NCBI RefSeq assembly: GCF_045290345.1
Contig: NZ_CP155447.1
Location: forward strand, 9,176,001 to 9,240,000
DNA: 64,000 bases
Direction of reading: 5' to 3'
Source: Singulisphaera sp045290345
GTDB lineage: Bacteria; Planctomycetota; Planctomycetia; Isosphaerales; Isosphaeraceae
Shown piece after piece: positions 8,611 through 17,391 of this stretch; the first letter of the stretch is position 1; each line of letters starts with the position of its first letter. The notes beneath the pieces were generated by a model. It saw only the letters and a program-made list of their open reading frames with translations. It ran no database searches and was not told the DNA's origin. A program made the translations under genes and the position numbers.

Positions 8611-9507
8611 TCAATCGCCACGTCCCCACCTTCGAGGAGGTGTCGACTCAAACTTGCCGGCGGGGGGACTGAACTTGATCCCGACCTGCCAGAGGAGGTC
8701 GGGCTGGTGCTTGGCGAGGAGGTATTTCATCACCACTTCATCCGAAGGGGGCATCCCGGGGTCTTGAAAGACCACGCATAGACGCGCTTCGGGGCGTTGG
8801 GTCCGGGCGTCCCAGACTTCGATCAGGCCGTGCGGGCGCCGGGGGATCCGGAAGTATTTGCCACCGTTGAGCACGGTGACACAATCGAAGCGACAGAACT
8901 CGTCGAATTCCTTCGCATCGACCACGTCGCGAACCAGTTCCGCGGCGACGAGTTCGGGAACTCCCGATTGGTAGGCCCCCGCATCGAGCCGCATCGGCTC
9001 ATCCTCGCGTGTGGGCTGGGGGGTGCTCCGTCCTTCGATCACGCGGAAGATTTCCCACTCCACGAGGCGAGCATAGCCAGCGCGCAGCGCGGGACTCGAA
9101 ATGACCATCTGGGGAAACCCAGCCGCAGCGCGTACGACTTCGTGGGCGAAGGCATTGGCCTCGCGCTGAATCTTCATCATCCAGAACCGCGGCGTTTCCA
9201 GTCGATCGCTTTCCGAGTAGCGAAACGGTCTCGGACCCACGTCCGGGATGACGACGTCGGTTTCCTCGCCATCGCGGCGCATCGCTCTCAGAACCGTGTC
9301 GTAGGTTGCTTCGCCCTGTGTGAACTGCTCGGCGGCGTCGATCTGCCCGTTGCTTTTGACCCGAATCACGCGATAGCTTGGCCGCGCACGGAAGGTCACC
9401 TCACGGGCCCTTGGATCCACCGGGGACCGCTCGTCAGCAACGTCAATTTCCCAGCGGAGGTAGCCAGTGCGAATCATGGCAATCCGAAAGAGCGGACTGA
9501 GGCGCAT
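8611..9507 (-). CDS. Unknown protein, putative partner of the Gly-Gly-ending small protein
   Basis: 298 residues from ATG 9507; ATG 9477 (MIRTGYLRWEIDVAD) is a good alternative since neither has an obvious ribosome site. There are no signal peptide and no membrane helices. The C-terminal third has a distinctive segment: CRFDCVTVLNGGKYFRIPRR (about 204-223), RLCVVFQDPGMPPSDEVVMK and a Trp-containing end. I know no characterised family with this pattern. It lies 62 bp downstream of the 75-residue gene on the same strand, so an operon is likely. A cytoplasmic protein is inferred; function unknown. Confidence 0.6.
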   Translation of the reverse strand: MRLSPLFRIAMIRTGYLRWEIDVADERSPVDPRAREVTFRARPSYRVIRVKSNGQIDAAEQFTQGEATYDTVLRAMRRDGEETDVVIPDVGPRPFRYSESDRLETPRFWMMKIQREANAFAHEVVRAAAGFPQMVISSPALRAGYARLVEWEIFRVIEGRSTPQPTREDEPMRLDAGAYQSGVPELVAAELVRDVVDAKEFDEFCRFDCVTVLNGGKYFRIPRRPHGLIEVWDARTQRPEARLCVVFQDPGMPPSDEVVMKYLLAKHQPDLLWQVGIKFSPPAGKFESTPPRRWGRGD

Positions 9508-9569
9508 CCGAGTGAGGATGAGCGGGGATGCCCTCCCTCGTCGATCAAGGTCGAGCCCAGCACGCCCCT

Positions 9570-9797
9570 TCAGCCTCCCTGGATGGCGGGGACGAGGAGA
9601 ATTTCCGGCGCGGTGGCGTCGAACGCACGAATCGGCCGTGTCTGGCCCGGGCCATCGAGCCGGAAGGCAAGCCTTCCCGGCGTAAAATGCTCAGCGAAGG
9701 CCGCGGCCGCGTCGGTAATGGTTTCCGGCCGGTCTTTGTCCCACTCCGCCAAACAGAGGTCGCCGTGACCTGTCTTGAGCAGGCGTAACTTCGCCAT
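9570..9797 (-). CDS. Small beta-grasp/ubiquitin-like candidate ending in Gly-Gly
   Basis: 75 residues from ATG 9797, chosen because GGAG lies about 10 nt upstream. The pattern is strand-strand (KLRLLKTGHGDLCLAEWD), helix (TITDAAAAFAEHFTPG), strand (RLAFRLD), then strand ending EILLVPAIQGG. Length, order of elements and a hydrophobic strand running directly into a terminal Gly-Gly are as in MoaD, ThiS and ubiquitin-like modifiers. That is a visual inference, not a search result. There is no thiamine or molybdopterin gene nearby, so classical ThiS/MoaD roles have no contextual support. The 298-residue gene downstream is the likely operon partner. Confidence 0.65.
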   Translation of the reverse strand: MAKLRLLKTGHGDLCLAEWDKDRPETITDAAAAFAEHFTPGRLAFRLDGPGQTRPIRAFDATAPEILLVPAIQGG

Positions 9798-9970
9798 AGT
9801 GGTGAGACTCCGTTGTTTTTCGTCCCTTGATCCTCGCCGCCGACGCGGCGCTCCTGCGTGGTGCTTTATTGTATCGATTTTCGGACCGTCAGGCCAGCGC
9901 CGATGGAGGCTTGAGTTGCCGTTCATCGACTGCCGATGAGGAAAAACCGCCGTGGCGATGGGGGTTACGA

Positions 9971-11458
9971 TCACCGATGGAAAAGTTGTAGGTACGCTTT
10001 CAAGAGTGTCGGAATGCGTTGCGAGTAGGGAAACAACTGCGGCCTGAAACCACCGGCATGACGGGTCTGTTCAACCTGGGTCTGCACGAACTCCCGGATG
10101 CCGTGGATGCCGTGGATCCGTCCGAATCCACTCGCCTTGGTACCGCCGAATGGAGCCGACGCATGGCCGATGGGTGTGACGGCGTCATTCACGGTCACGG
10201 TGCCCACGTCGAGCCGCCTCGCCACGGCGCGTGCCGCGTCGAGGTCGCGGCCCCAGACGCTGGCGGCGAGGCCGAATCGACTTGAGTTTGCGGCAGCCAC
10301 CGCCTCTTCCTCATTGTGAACCTGCCTGACGAGCACGACCGGTCCGAAGACGCCGGCAAGCGCCGACTCGGCCTCGGCTGATGAGGCGGAAAGCACCGTC
10401 GGCGCGTAAAACCAACCAGGGCCGGGCCGAGGCTCGCCCCCCGTCACGATCTCGGCGCCATGATCCACGGTCGCACGCACAAACCGATCGAATCGATCCC
10501 GAGCCTCTTCCGAGATCAGCGGCCCCATATCGACATTCGGCGCGGCCGGGTCACCCACTCTTAACGAGCGTGCAGATTCAGCGAGTTCCTTGAGCCATGG
10601 TTTCGCGTCGCCGACGATGTAGATCCGTTTCACCGCGACGCACGTCTGTCCGCACCCGACGAACGCTCCCCAGGTCAACGCGCGAATCGTTGAGGCCCGA
10701 GGCGCATCGGGCAGGACGATCGCCGGATCGAAGCCCGAGAGTTCGGCCAGCGCGGGAACTCCATTCGCGGCCAGTGTCGTCAGTACGCGATGACCGTTCT
10801 CACTCCCGCCCGTGAACATCCCCTTATCGATGCGTGCTCCGACCAGGGCGCGACCCACTTCGGCTCGCCCCTGCACCATCGCAACCAATCCCGCGGGAAA
10901 CCCGGCTTCGTCGAGGCTCTCTTGAAGTTTAAGCCCTACCAATGGGGCCATTTCGGAGGGCTTCCAGACGACTCCGTTACCTGCGGCAACTGCCTGCGCG
11001 ATTGCAGGCGCATTGAGGAAGAGCGGATAGTTCCAGGTACCGATCATGCCGATCACACCCAGAGGCCGATAGCGGACCCGAGCCCCTGGAATCAAGAGAA
11101 ACGCCTGCCGACCGGCCCGGAGTTTTTCGTCAGCGAGCGCCCGCGCTCCATGGAGAATCGTCCAGCGGATGGCACCGAGGCTCATGACGACTTCGCCCAT
11201 GGCCTCCCCCCTCGGCTTACCAATCTCCTGGCAGATCGCATCGGCCCAGGTGTCAGCCTGACCAACAAACGCTCGCGCCCACTGCTTCAGAATCTTGCGA
11301 CGTTCCGACCAGGCGGTGGTGCTCCAGATGCGCTGAGCTTCGCGGGCGCGTTCGACGATCGCGCCGACCGACTCGCTCGCGGTCGGGTTCACGCGTCCCA
11401 GCTCCGCGCCATTGGACGGGTTACGTGCGATCAGGGCGTCCGCGAGAGCGATTGCCAT
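9971..11458 (-). CDS. NAD(P)-dependent aldehyde dehydrogenase
   Basis: 495 residues, full length for the ALDH superfamily. Visible motifs are GTWNYPLF (Rossmann/substrate region, about 140-147), WKPSEMAP, the general base Glu239 in AELSGFDP and the nucleophile Cys273 in GCGQTCVA. The usual ELGGKDP appears here as ELSGFDP. The enzyme oxidises an aldehyde to an acid in the cytoplasm; the substrate cannot be told from sequence. It is about 170 bp upstream of the Gly-Gly-ending gene and 87 bp downstream of the glycosyltransferase set, all on the minus strand. Confidence 0.9.
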   Translation of the reverse strand: MAIALADALIARNPSNGAELGRVNPTASESVGAIVERAREAQRIWSTTAWSERRKILKQWARAFVGQADTWADAICQEIGKPRGEAMGEVVMSLGAIRWTILHGARALADEKLRAGRQAFLLIPGARVRYRPLGVIGMIGTWNYPLFLNAPAIAQAVAAGNGVVWKPSEMAPLVGLKLQESLDEAGFPAGLVAMVQGRAEVGRALVGARIDKGMFTGGSENGHRVLTTLAANGVPALAELSGFDPAIVLPDAPRASTIRALTWGAFVGCGQTCVAVKRIYIVGDAKPWLKELAESARSLRVGDPAAPNVDMGPLISEEARDRFDRFVRATVDHGAEIVTGGEPRPGPGWFYAPTVLSASSAEAESALAGVFGPVVLVRQVHNEEEAVAAANSSRFGLAASVWGRDLDAARAVARRLDVGTVTVNDAVTPIGHASAPFGGTKASGFGRIHGIHGIREFVQTQVEQTRHAGGFRPQLFPYSQRIPTLLKAYLQLFHR

Positions 11459-11545
11459 GGGTGCCTCAGATTGAGCGGCGGCCGGGAAGTGGTCGTCTCT
11501 GTCGACTGGATAGGAAGAGTTGGCCGACCGTGTTCTATTGACGGG

Positions 11546-12772
11546 TCACGAGCTTGGGGAGACCGGCTTTGTGACAGGGCGAGTGGTCTGCGTGACCGTC
11601 GGCCCGTAGACGGTTCCGCGCCAGGTCACGCGACCGGTCAGACACATCTTGATAGCACGAATCAGGATCACGTCCATGACCAGGTTCGCCACGGGGAACC
11701 AGGCGACGTAACGCGATTCGGGAACGGACATGCGGTAGACGCGATTGAGCACGGTGTAGGTGAAAATGTGGTGGACCACACTCAGCCCGAGCAGCCAGAG
11801 GGCGAACGGAGCTGCACCCCCTTGAACGAGCAGGTAAATCGCCCAGGCGAGCGCGACGTGCCCAGTCTGGCTGAATATCAGAGGGTCGAGCAAGCGACCG
11901 AATAACCGCCAAGGATTACGTCCCAGCGCATCGTAGAGGATCCGACTCCATCCCCGCACGAGTTGATCCAGGGACGAATACATTCGGGTTGATCCGATCC
12001 CCCGAGCGATGGCCACACGAATCGGCAGGCCTAGCGACTTGACCCGCGCCGCCAGACGAATGTCCTCAACAAACCGATCGCGGACCGCGTGATGGCCCCC
12101 CGCGGCCTCATAGGCGGCTCGTTTGATGAGGATGTATTGGCCGTTGGCAAACGCCAACGAGGAACGATCGTCATTCACGCGAAAGAGGGGATACGATTGC
12201 ATCAGAACAATGCCCGCTAACGGCTGCACGACGTTCTCCCAGAACGTCTCACAACGCATCTCGGGCAAGAGGCTGGCCAGCGCCGCGCCGCGCTCGCGAG
12301 CGTACTCCATAACGATCTCAAGATTTTCGGGCGAGTGCCGGGTGTCCGCATCGAGAAACCAGTACCAATCTCCCCGCGCCCGGTCCGCCGCCTGTTGCGC
12401 GGCGTGGGTCTTCCCGGTCCAACCCAGGGGCAAATGCTCAATCGTAAGAACCTCAATTCGCGGATCCGACGCGGCGAACTCGCGTGCGATCGCCCCGGTC
12501 CGATCGGTGCTCCGATCGTCGACGACGATGATTTCGAGGTTGGGATACGACTGGGCACAAACCGAGGCCAGACACTCGGACAGCGTCCTTTCTTCGTCCT
12601 TCGCCGGGATGATCGCCGTCACCAGGGGAGGATCGTCCGTCTCCAGACGGGGGGAGTCGGGAGTAAGGATGTCGAGCTTACTGAAAATGAACCAGAGCGC
12701 CAGGTGCCGGATGGGCCACATGGCGATGATCGCGACGTAGACCCAGAGGAGTGTGGATTGGGACGGGGTCAT
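11546..12772 (-). CDS. Membrane-anchored family 2 glycosyltransferase (HpnB-like)
   Basis: 408 residues. An N-terminal membrane helix (about 8-30) precedes a GT-A domain with VTAIIPAKDEE, VVDDRSTD (85-86 Asp pair) and the DxD motif FLDADT (141-144). A later VEDIRLAARVK and a QLVRGWSR segment fit the GT2 acceptor region, and several C-terminal helices follow (about 295-380). Such enzymes transfer sugars from nucleotide sugars to lipid or carotenoid acceptors at the membrane; HpnB-like proteins sit in hopanoid clusters, but no hopanoid gene is near. The start overlaps the upstream gene's stop by 4 bp. Confidence 0.85.
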   Translation of the reverse strand: MTPSQSTLLWVYVAIIAMWPIRHLALWFIFSKLDILTPDSPRLETDDPPLVTAIIPAKDEERTLSECLASVCAQSYPNLEIIVVDDRSTDRTGAIAREFAASDPRIEVLTIEHLPLGWTGKTHAAQQAADRARGDWYWFLDADTRHSPENLEIVMEYARERGAALASLLPEMRCETFWENVVQPLAGIVLMQSYPLFRVNDDRSSLAFANGQYILIKRAAYEAAGGHHAVRDRFVEDIRLAARVKSLGLPIRVAIARGIGSTRMYSSLDQLVRGWSRILYDALGRNPWRLFGRLLDPLIFSQTGHVALAWAIYLLVQGGAAPFALWLLGLSVVHHIFTYTVLNRVYRMSVPESRYVAWFPVANLVMDVILIRAIKMCLTGRVTWRGTVYGPTVTQTTRPVTKPVSPSS

Positions 12773-13245
12773 CGCTTCGGCTCGTTCGGTTCGGGGATCG
12801 GTTCTTCGAAATCTCGAAGCTCGTCAGCGCGGGGAAGCGCCAGAAAGCCAAGGGCCAGTGCGGCCACCCAGAATGGGCTGACCGCGTCGAGCCGAGGCCG
12901 AATCCACCAACCGTAACAAAGGCCAAGCAAGATCGCGAGCGATCCGATAACCGCCGACGTCAGATGGGCTTGGTAAAATCGCGAGGCGCGACGCTCGGGA
13001 TCGTGAAGCCGTGCCCGACTCGCACTGACGCGTCGTACGGCAAAGCTCGAGAAAAGGACGAGGAAAAGGGCCACGAGCAACCCTTGCCTGAGCTCGTCGG
13101 GAGCGCGCCAGATCGCGCCTCGATCTCGCCAGCGAAGGAGGAGACCACTGACGGCGATTCCCCCGCTGATCCCGATCAAAACATTGATCACGGCCGAACG
13201 AGTTCGAGAAAGACAGGCAGCGGCGGCCGGTTCCAGCGCGATCAT
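12769..13245 (-). CDS. Four-helix integral membrane protein of unknown function
   Basis: 158 residues with four hydrophobic segments (about 17-38, 53-72, 91-112 and 118-140) and an acidic, proline-rich C-terminus. No family recognised. It overlaps the glycosyltransferase start at one end and the next upstream gene's stop at the other, 4 bp each, so the three genes form a tight operon in the order DUF6115-like, this protein, glycosyltransferase. Confidence 0.75.
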   Translation of the reverse strand: MIALEPAAAACLSRTRSAVINVLIGISGGIAVSGLLLRWRDRGAIWRAPDELRQGLLVALFLVLFSSFAVRRVSASRARLHDPERRASRFYQAHLTSAVIGSLAILLGLCYGWWIRPRLDAVSPFWVAALALGFLALPRADELRDFEEPIPEPNEPKR

Positions 13246-13769
13246 GTGAGACGCGGCTCCCCAACGTTGGCGTTGAGCTGTCGCCGGAGTGCCAGAATCA
13301 GCTCCACCTGACCGATCGGCTGACCCGTGCTCCTGGCGATTTCGTCAGGGGTCGCCCCCGTATCGGCCAGGTCCCAGATCGGGCTAAATCGGCGTCCCAG
13401 GTCATGGGTGACCGCAGCCGACGACGGCAACGAGGCTGTGACCAAGCTGGGTACCGCGATCAACGTGGGGCCCGAGACGGCCGTAGGTTCGGCGGCGTCG
13501 ATACGACGGGAGCGTGTCCCTGGCCGTCGCAACGGAGGGCCTGGGTGAGCCTTGAGAGCAGGCTCGGCCAGCCGAGTCGAGTTCGCTTTCTCCATCATCG
13601 CTTCGAGTGCGTCCTGACGAGTTCGAAGGTCATCCAGGTTCTTCACCCAAGTCGCGACCGGCTGGCGGCGCAACTGCACGACGACCCAGGCTAGGATGGT
13701 TAGCGTAAGCCCCAACACCGCGCTCAAGATCACGACCAGGGTCATCAGCAATCTCGGTGACGGAGTCAT
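13242..13769 (-). CDS. Membrane-anchored coiled-coil protein with DUF6115-like C-terminus
   Basis: 175 residues from ATG 13769, chosen for the purine-rich GGGAAGGGAA site upstream. One N-terminal helix (about 8-30) is followed by a charged coiled-coil stretch (NLDDLRTRQDALEAMMEKA) and a variable linker. The C-terminal module has the pattern 'I-x-x-L-A-D-x-G-x-x-P-x-E-I-A-R-S-x-x-x-P-x-G-x-V-E-L-I-L-x-L', as in DUF6115 proteins, which resembles a small helix-turn-helix. First gene of the three-gene operon with the glycosyltransferase. Confidence 0.7.
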   Translation of the reverse strand: MTPSPRLLMTLVVILSAVLGLTLTILAWVVVQLRRQPVATWVKNLDDLRTRQDALEAMMEKANSTRLAEPALKAHPGPPLRRPGTRSRRIDAAEPTAVSGPTLIAVPSLVTASLPSSAAVTHDLGRRFSPIWDLADTGATPDEIARSTGQPIGQVELILALRRQLNANVGEPRLT

Positions 13770-13900
13770 GTCGCGTTCCCTTCCCTGGAAATGCGGTGAA
13801 TATTGACCGAATCGTGTCGAGGTTGAAAGCGGGCCCGGCATCCTGCCGTGGCCTCGCCTCATTGAAAGTCCGACACGTCAATCCCGGCCCAGATCCTCGA

Positions 13901-15097
13901 TCAGCCAGTGGACTGACCAGCGCGATCCGCGGCTTGCCGGGATTGATAGGCCGCATGGGCGGCGTCGTAGATTTCGCGAAGAGCCACACCACGTTCGGAG
14001 GCGACCCGAGCGCAGTCATCGTGTTCCGGGCTGAACACAGGGGGGCGGTCATCGCGCCAACCCAGTTTTCCTCGGATCGGCCCGAACGACGTTTCCACCT
14101 CGGTCGCCTGCCGTTTCAGCTTGTGCCGGCTGACCGGGTAGCGGCGGATCCCCAGGGTCGTCGTCTCACGGAACAGAATTTCCTCGAGCGCATTGATCCG
14201 CTCCTCGTCGCAGAGGACCGTCACCATGACGCCAGGCCGATTCTTCTTCATCTGGATCGGGGTTAGGAACGTGTCGAGCGCCCCGGCCTTCATGAGCTGT
14301 TCCGTGGTGTAGCCCACGATCTCGCCCGGGAGGTCATCAAGATTTGTCTCGAGAACCCAGACACGGTCACTCGAGGCCGGCAAGCTAATCTGGCCGACCA
14401 GCAGGCGAAGGATATTCGCCTGGCCAGGAAGCTCACGTGTCCCTGCGCCGAGACCGATCGACTCGATCGTCATCGCGGGAACAGGGCCGAACCGGTCGGC
14501 GACCGAGGTCAAAATGGCCGCCCCGGTTGGGGTGGTCAGCTCCATTTCGACCGTCGACTCGGCCAGAGGGACTCCCTTGAGCAACTCGGCCGTGCCGGGT
14601 GCGGGGAGAGGCATCCGTCCGTGGGCGGCCATGACCGACCCGAGTCCGGGAGGAACGGGACTTGCCTCGATCCGCTCGGCTCCGAGCAGGTCAAGACCGA
14701 CCGCCGCCCCAACGATGTCAACGATGGAGTCGACCGCGCCGACCTCGTGAAAGTGAATCTTTTGAAGGTCCATGCCATGGACCATCGCCTCGGCCTCACC
14801 GAGGCGTCGAAAGATCCGCTTGGCCAGATCGTTTTGACGAGGGGTCAAAACGCTCTTGTCGATGATCGCCTCAATGTGATGGAGGTGGCGATGAGCGTGT
14901 TCATGAGGCGTGGAAACGCGCGCATAATTCGCGCGAAATCCGCCGCGACGCACGGTCTCAAAGGTCAGCTCGCACGGCAAGCCCAGGCTGGCCACAGCCG
15001 CCTGAATCGCCCTGGAATCCACCCCTGCATCGACGAGCGCTCCTAGCGTCATATCGCCGGAGATCCCGCTGAAACAGTCGAAATAGGCGATGCGCAC
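13901..15097 (-). CDS. larC: Nickel-pincer cofactor biosynthesis protein LarC (DUF111)
   Basis: 398 residues from GTG 15097, chosen because AAAGGGG lies about 8 nt upstream and the family start (RIAYFDCFSGISGDM) follows at once. The N-terminal FDCFSGISGDMTLGAL signature, an internal His-rich stretch (HEHAHRHLHHIE) and the C-terminal LETNLDDLPGE and MKKNRPG motifs are all present. LarC inserts nickel into the pyridinium dithiocarboxylate mononucleotide made by LarB and LarE. It is one continuous chain here, whereas lactobacilli split it in two. LarB, LarE and LarA are not in the window. Confidence 0.92.
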   Translation of the reverse strand: MRIAYFDCFSGISGDMTLGALVDAGVDSRAIQAAVASLGLPCELTFETVRRGGFRANYARVSTPHEHAHRHLHHIEAIIDKSVLTPRQNDLAKRIFRRLGEAEAMVHGMDLQKIHFHEVGAVDSIVDIVGAAVGLDLLGAERIEASPVPPGLGSVMAAHGRMPLPAPGTAELLKGVPLAESTVEMELTTPTGAAILTSVADRFGPVPAMTIESIGLGAGTRELPGQANILRLLVGQISLPASSDRVWVLETNLDDLPGEIVGYTTEQLMKAGALDTFLTPIQMKKNRPGVMVTVLCDEERINALEEILFRETTTLGIRRYPVSRHKLKRQATEVETSFGPIRGKLGWRDDRPPVFSPEHDDCARVASERGVALREIYDAAHAAYQSRQAADRAGQSTG

Positions 15098-15333
15098 GCC
15101 CAACCCCTTTCGCTGCGACGGCCGAAGGACGGAAGAACCACCACATTTTAGCCATCCCCCCCCTTGCCGCAAGTGAGGAAAAAAATGTCCCGAGTCTAGC
15201 AGCGTATGCGGCTCACGATGCGGGTGGCAAGCGTTCTCCGTCTCTTGCGAACCGATTGCGACAAGATGGTCCTCGATTTGCTAAAACATAATTTCGAAGC
15301 GGTTCGCATCAAGTCAGGCGCGGGAGAATTGTC

Positions 15334-16227
15334 ATGTCGTACGGTGGCTACTATGGACCCTCCAACGAAAATCGAGGGCCAAACCTCCGAATCATCGGGG
15401 CGATCATCATCGCGGTCATCAGCATCGGCATCTACTCGTTCCAAACCCAAGTCAACCCTGTCACGGGGAAGACCCAGCATATCGCGATCAGCTCCACCGA
15501 AGAAAAAGCTCTGGGACTGCAAGCCGCCCCCGAAATGGCCGCGCAAATGGGGGGCAGGATCGACCCATCCCGCGACCTGCGGGCGCGCCTCGTCCATGCC
15601 GTCGGCCGACGGCTCGTCGAGCGGAGCGACGCGAGCCGGAGTGAGTACGTCGACAACTACAACTTCTACCTGCTGAACGATCCCGAGACGATCAACGCCT
15701 TCGCGCTGCCTGGAGGCCAGATTTTCATCACTCTCGGCCTCATGGAGAAGATGACGAACGAGGCCCAGCTTGCCGGGGTTCTGGGACACGAAATCGGCCA
15801 CGTGGTCGGCCGCCACTCGGCCGCACAGATGGCGAAAGGGCGATTGGGCCAGTTGTTGACCCTGGCCGTCGGGGTCGGGGCGAGCGGCGAAGACGACAAC
15901 GGCCGCAAAGCCCAGATGGTAGCCGCCATGGTGAATCAGGTGACTCAGCTTCGCTTTAGCCGAGAGGATGAGTCGGAAGCCGATACTTTCGGACTCCGTT
16001 ATATGGCTCAGGCCGGCTATGACCCTTCAGCCATGCTCGACGTCATGCGAATTCTCAAAGCCGCAAGCCAGGGGAGTCGGCAGCCCGAGTTCCTCGCGAC
16101 CCACCCACTCCCCGAGACGCGTCTCCAAGAAATTGAGTCGATCCTGACTCAAGAGTATCCCAACGGGATTCCCAGTAACCTCATCAAGGGCGTCCGGCTG
16201 GAAGACGGGCAACCGGTCGGTCGATGA
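15334..16227 (+). CDS. M48 family membrane-anchored metalloprotease
   Basis: 297 residues; GGGAGA precedes the ATG. A single helix (about 18-35) anchors it. The zinc site HEIGH is at 152-156 and the third ligand is Glu215 in EDESEADTFG. The pattern LNDPETINAFALPGGQIFITLGL is typical of the BepA/LoiP/YcaL-like subgroup, which degrades or assists envelope proteins. It is expected to face the periplasm. It is divergent from larC (236 bp between starts) and upstream of the haem genes, separated from them by strong hairpins. Confidence 0.92.
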   Translation: MSYGGYYGPSNENRGPNLRIIGAIIIAVISIGIYSFQTQVNPVTGKTQHIAISSTEEKALGLQAAPEMAAQMGGRIDPSRDLRARLVHAVGRRLVERSDASRSEYVDNYNFYLLNDPETINAFALPGGQIFITLGLMEKMTNEAQLAGVLGHEIGHVVGRHSAAQMAKGRLGQLLTLAVGVGASGEDDNGRKAQMVAAMVNQVTQLRFSREDESEADTFGLRYMAQAGYDPSAMLDVMRILKAASQGSRQPEFLATHPLPETRLQEIESILTQEYPNGIPSNLIKGVRLEDGQPVGR

Positions 16228-16243
16228 CCGGTCAATGACATTC

Positions 16244-16288
16244 GGCGATGGTCGCCTCGGTCCTGACCATCGCCAAGCTCTTGGCGAT
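16244..16288 (+). terminator. Two overlapping, mutually exclusive hairpins
   Basis: Stem A pairs GGCGATGGTC (16244-16253) perfectly with GACCATCGCC (16265-16274). Stem B pairs ATCGCCAA (16269-16276) with TTGGCGAT (16281-16288) around a 4-nt loop. Bases 16269-16274 are needed by both, so only one can form. The site lies between the M48 gene end and hemH. It may terminate the former or attenuate the latter; no U tract follows. Confidence 0.45.
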
Positions 16289-16379
16289 TGGATAAACTTG
16301 TAGAGGCAAGCGCCCCGCCCCAACCGCCCGACCCGAGTCCTCGGTCTTCCATCGATCACAACGGTGTTGACTTTTACAC

Positions 16380-17318
16380 ATGGAAATCACTTACGACAGT
16401 GTCCTGCTGATGGCCTACGGAGCGCCCGAAAAGATGGAGGAGGTCCGTCCGTTCCTGGACAACATCCTCCGCGGCCTCCCGGTTCCCAAAGAACGCTACG
16501 AGGCGGTTGTCCATCACTATGAACTGATCGGTGGGAAGAGTCCGTTGAATGAGCTGACGGCTCGTCAGGCTCGAGGGCTGAAGAACTGGATTGACGAGCA
16601 AAGTCTCGAACTCCCCGTCTATGTGGGAATGAGATTCGCCAAGCCGTACATGTTCACGGCCATCAACGCAATGGTGCAGGATGGCAGGCGGCGCGCCGTC
16701 GGAATTATCCTCGCACCTTATCGGAGCGACCCGAGCTTCGAGAAGTATCAGGAGACGGTGCAGGAGGTGCTCGACTCGACGGGGGCGGGTGAAACGCTCC
16801 AGATCGATTTCGTGCAACCCTGGTTCGACCACCCGCTGTTTGCCGAAGCTCAGGCCGACGAAGTCAGGCGAGCCCTAGAACAAGTGCCAGAATCGAGGCG
16901 CGACCAGGCCAAACTCCTCTTCACGGCGCACAGTATTCCGGTGGCGACGGCGGAACGATGTCCCTACGTCGCTCAAATCGAGACCGCTTGCCGAAATGTT
17001 GCGACCTGCCTCGACGGCGTTCCCTGGAACCTGGTCTGGCAGAGCCGGAGTGGAAATCCGCGAACCCCCTGGCTCGAACCGGACGTCAACTCGAAGATCA
17101 GGCAGCTCAACGACGAAGGAGTGGCTGACGTTGTCCTTTGTCCGATCGGATTTATTTCCGATCACGTGGAAGTCATGTATGATCTGGACTTCGAGGCCGC
17201 TCAGACTTGTCGCGAACTCGGGATGAACATGGTCCGAGCGGGGACGGTCAACGACCATCCCACCTTTATCAAGGCGCTCGGAGACCTCGTCGTCACGAAG
17301 ATCGGAGCGGAGCGCTAG
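16380..17318 (+). CDS. hemH: Ferrochelatase
   Basis: 312 residues, typical bacterial length. Family marks are LLMAYGAPE near the start, VYVGMRFAKPY, the active-site LLFTAHSIP and the conserved QSRSGNPRTPWLEPDV segment. It inserts ferrous iron into protoporphyrin IX to make haem b, in the cytoplasm or peripherally on the membrane. The protoporphyrinogen oxidase gene follows 73 bp downstream, so the last two haem steps of the protoporphyrin-dependent route are side by side. Confidence 0.96.
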   Translation: MEITYDSVLLMAYGAPEKMEEVRPFLDNILRGLPVPKERYEAVVHHYELIGGKSPLNELTARQARGLKNWIDEQSLELPVYVGMRFAKPYMFTAINAMVQDGRRRAVGIILAPYRSDPSFEKYQETVQEVLDSTGAGETLQIDFVQPWFDHPLFAEAQADEVRRALEQVPESRRDQAKLLFTAHSIPVATAERCPYVAQIETACRNVATCLDGVPWNLVWQSRSGNPRTPWLEPDVNSKIRQLNDEGVADVVLCPIGFISDHVEVMYDLDFEAAQTCRELGMNMVRAGTVNDHPTFIKALGDLVVTKIGAER

Positions 17319-17391
17319 CCAAATCGGGCCGACGACGTGTCCCTTCATGGAAACGGCTGCCGCTTGGATTTGAGACTGAAGGGAGTTTGCC

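Noticed and set aside
8797..9768. 323-residue plus-strand frame over the unknown gene pair
   Set aside because: The minus-strand frames have a ribosome site and regular secondary-structure pattern; this one does not.
10790..11905. 371-residue plus-strand frame spanning the aldehyde dehydrogenase and glycosyltransferase
   Set aside because: It crosses two well-supported opposite-strand genes.
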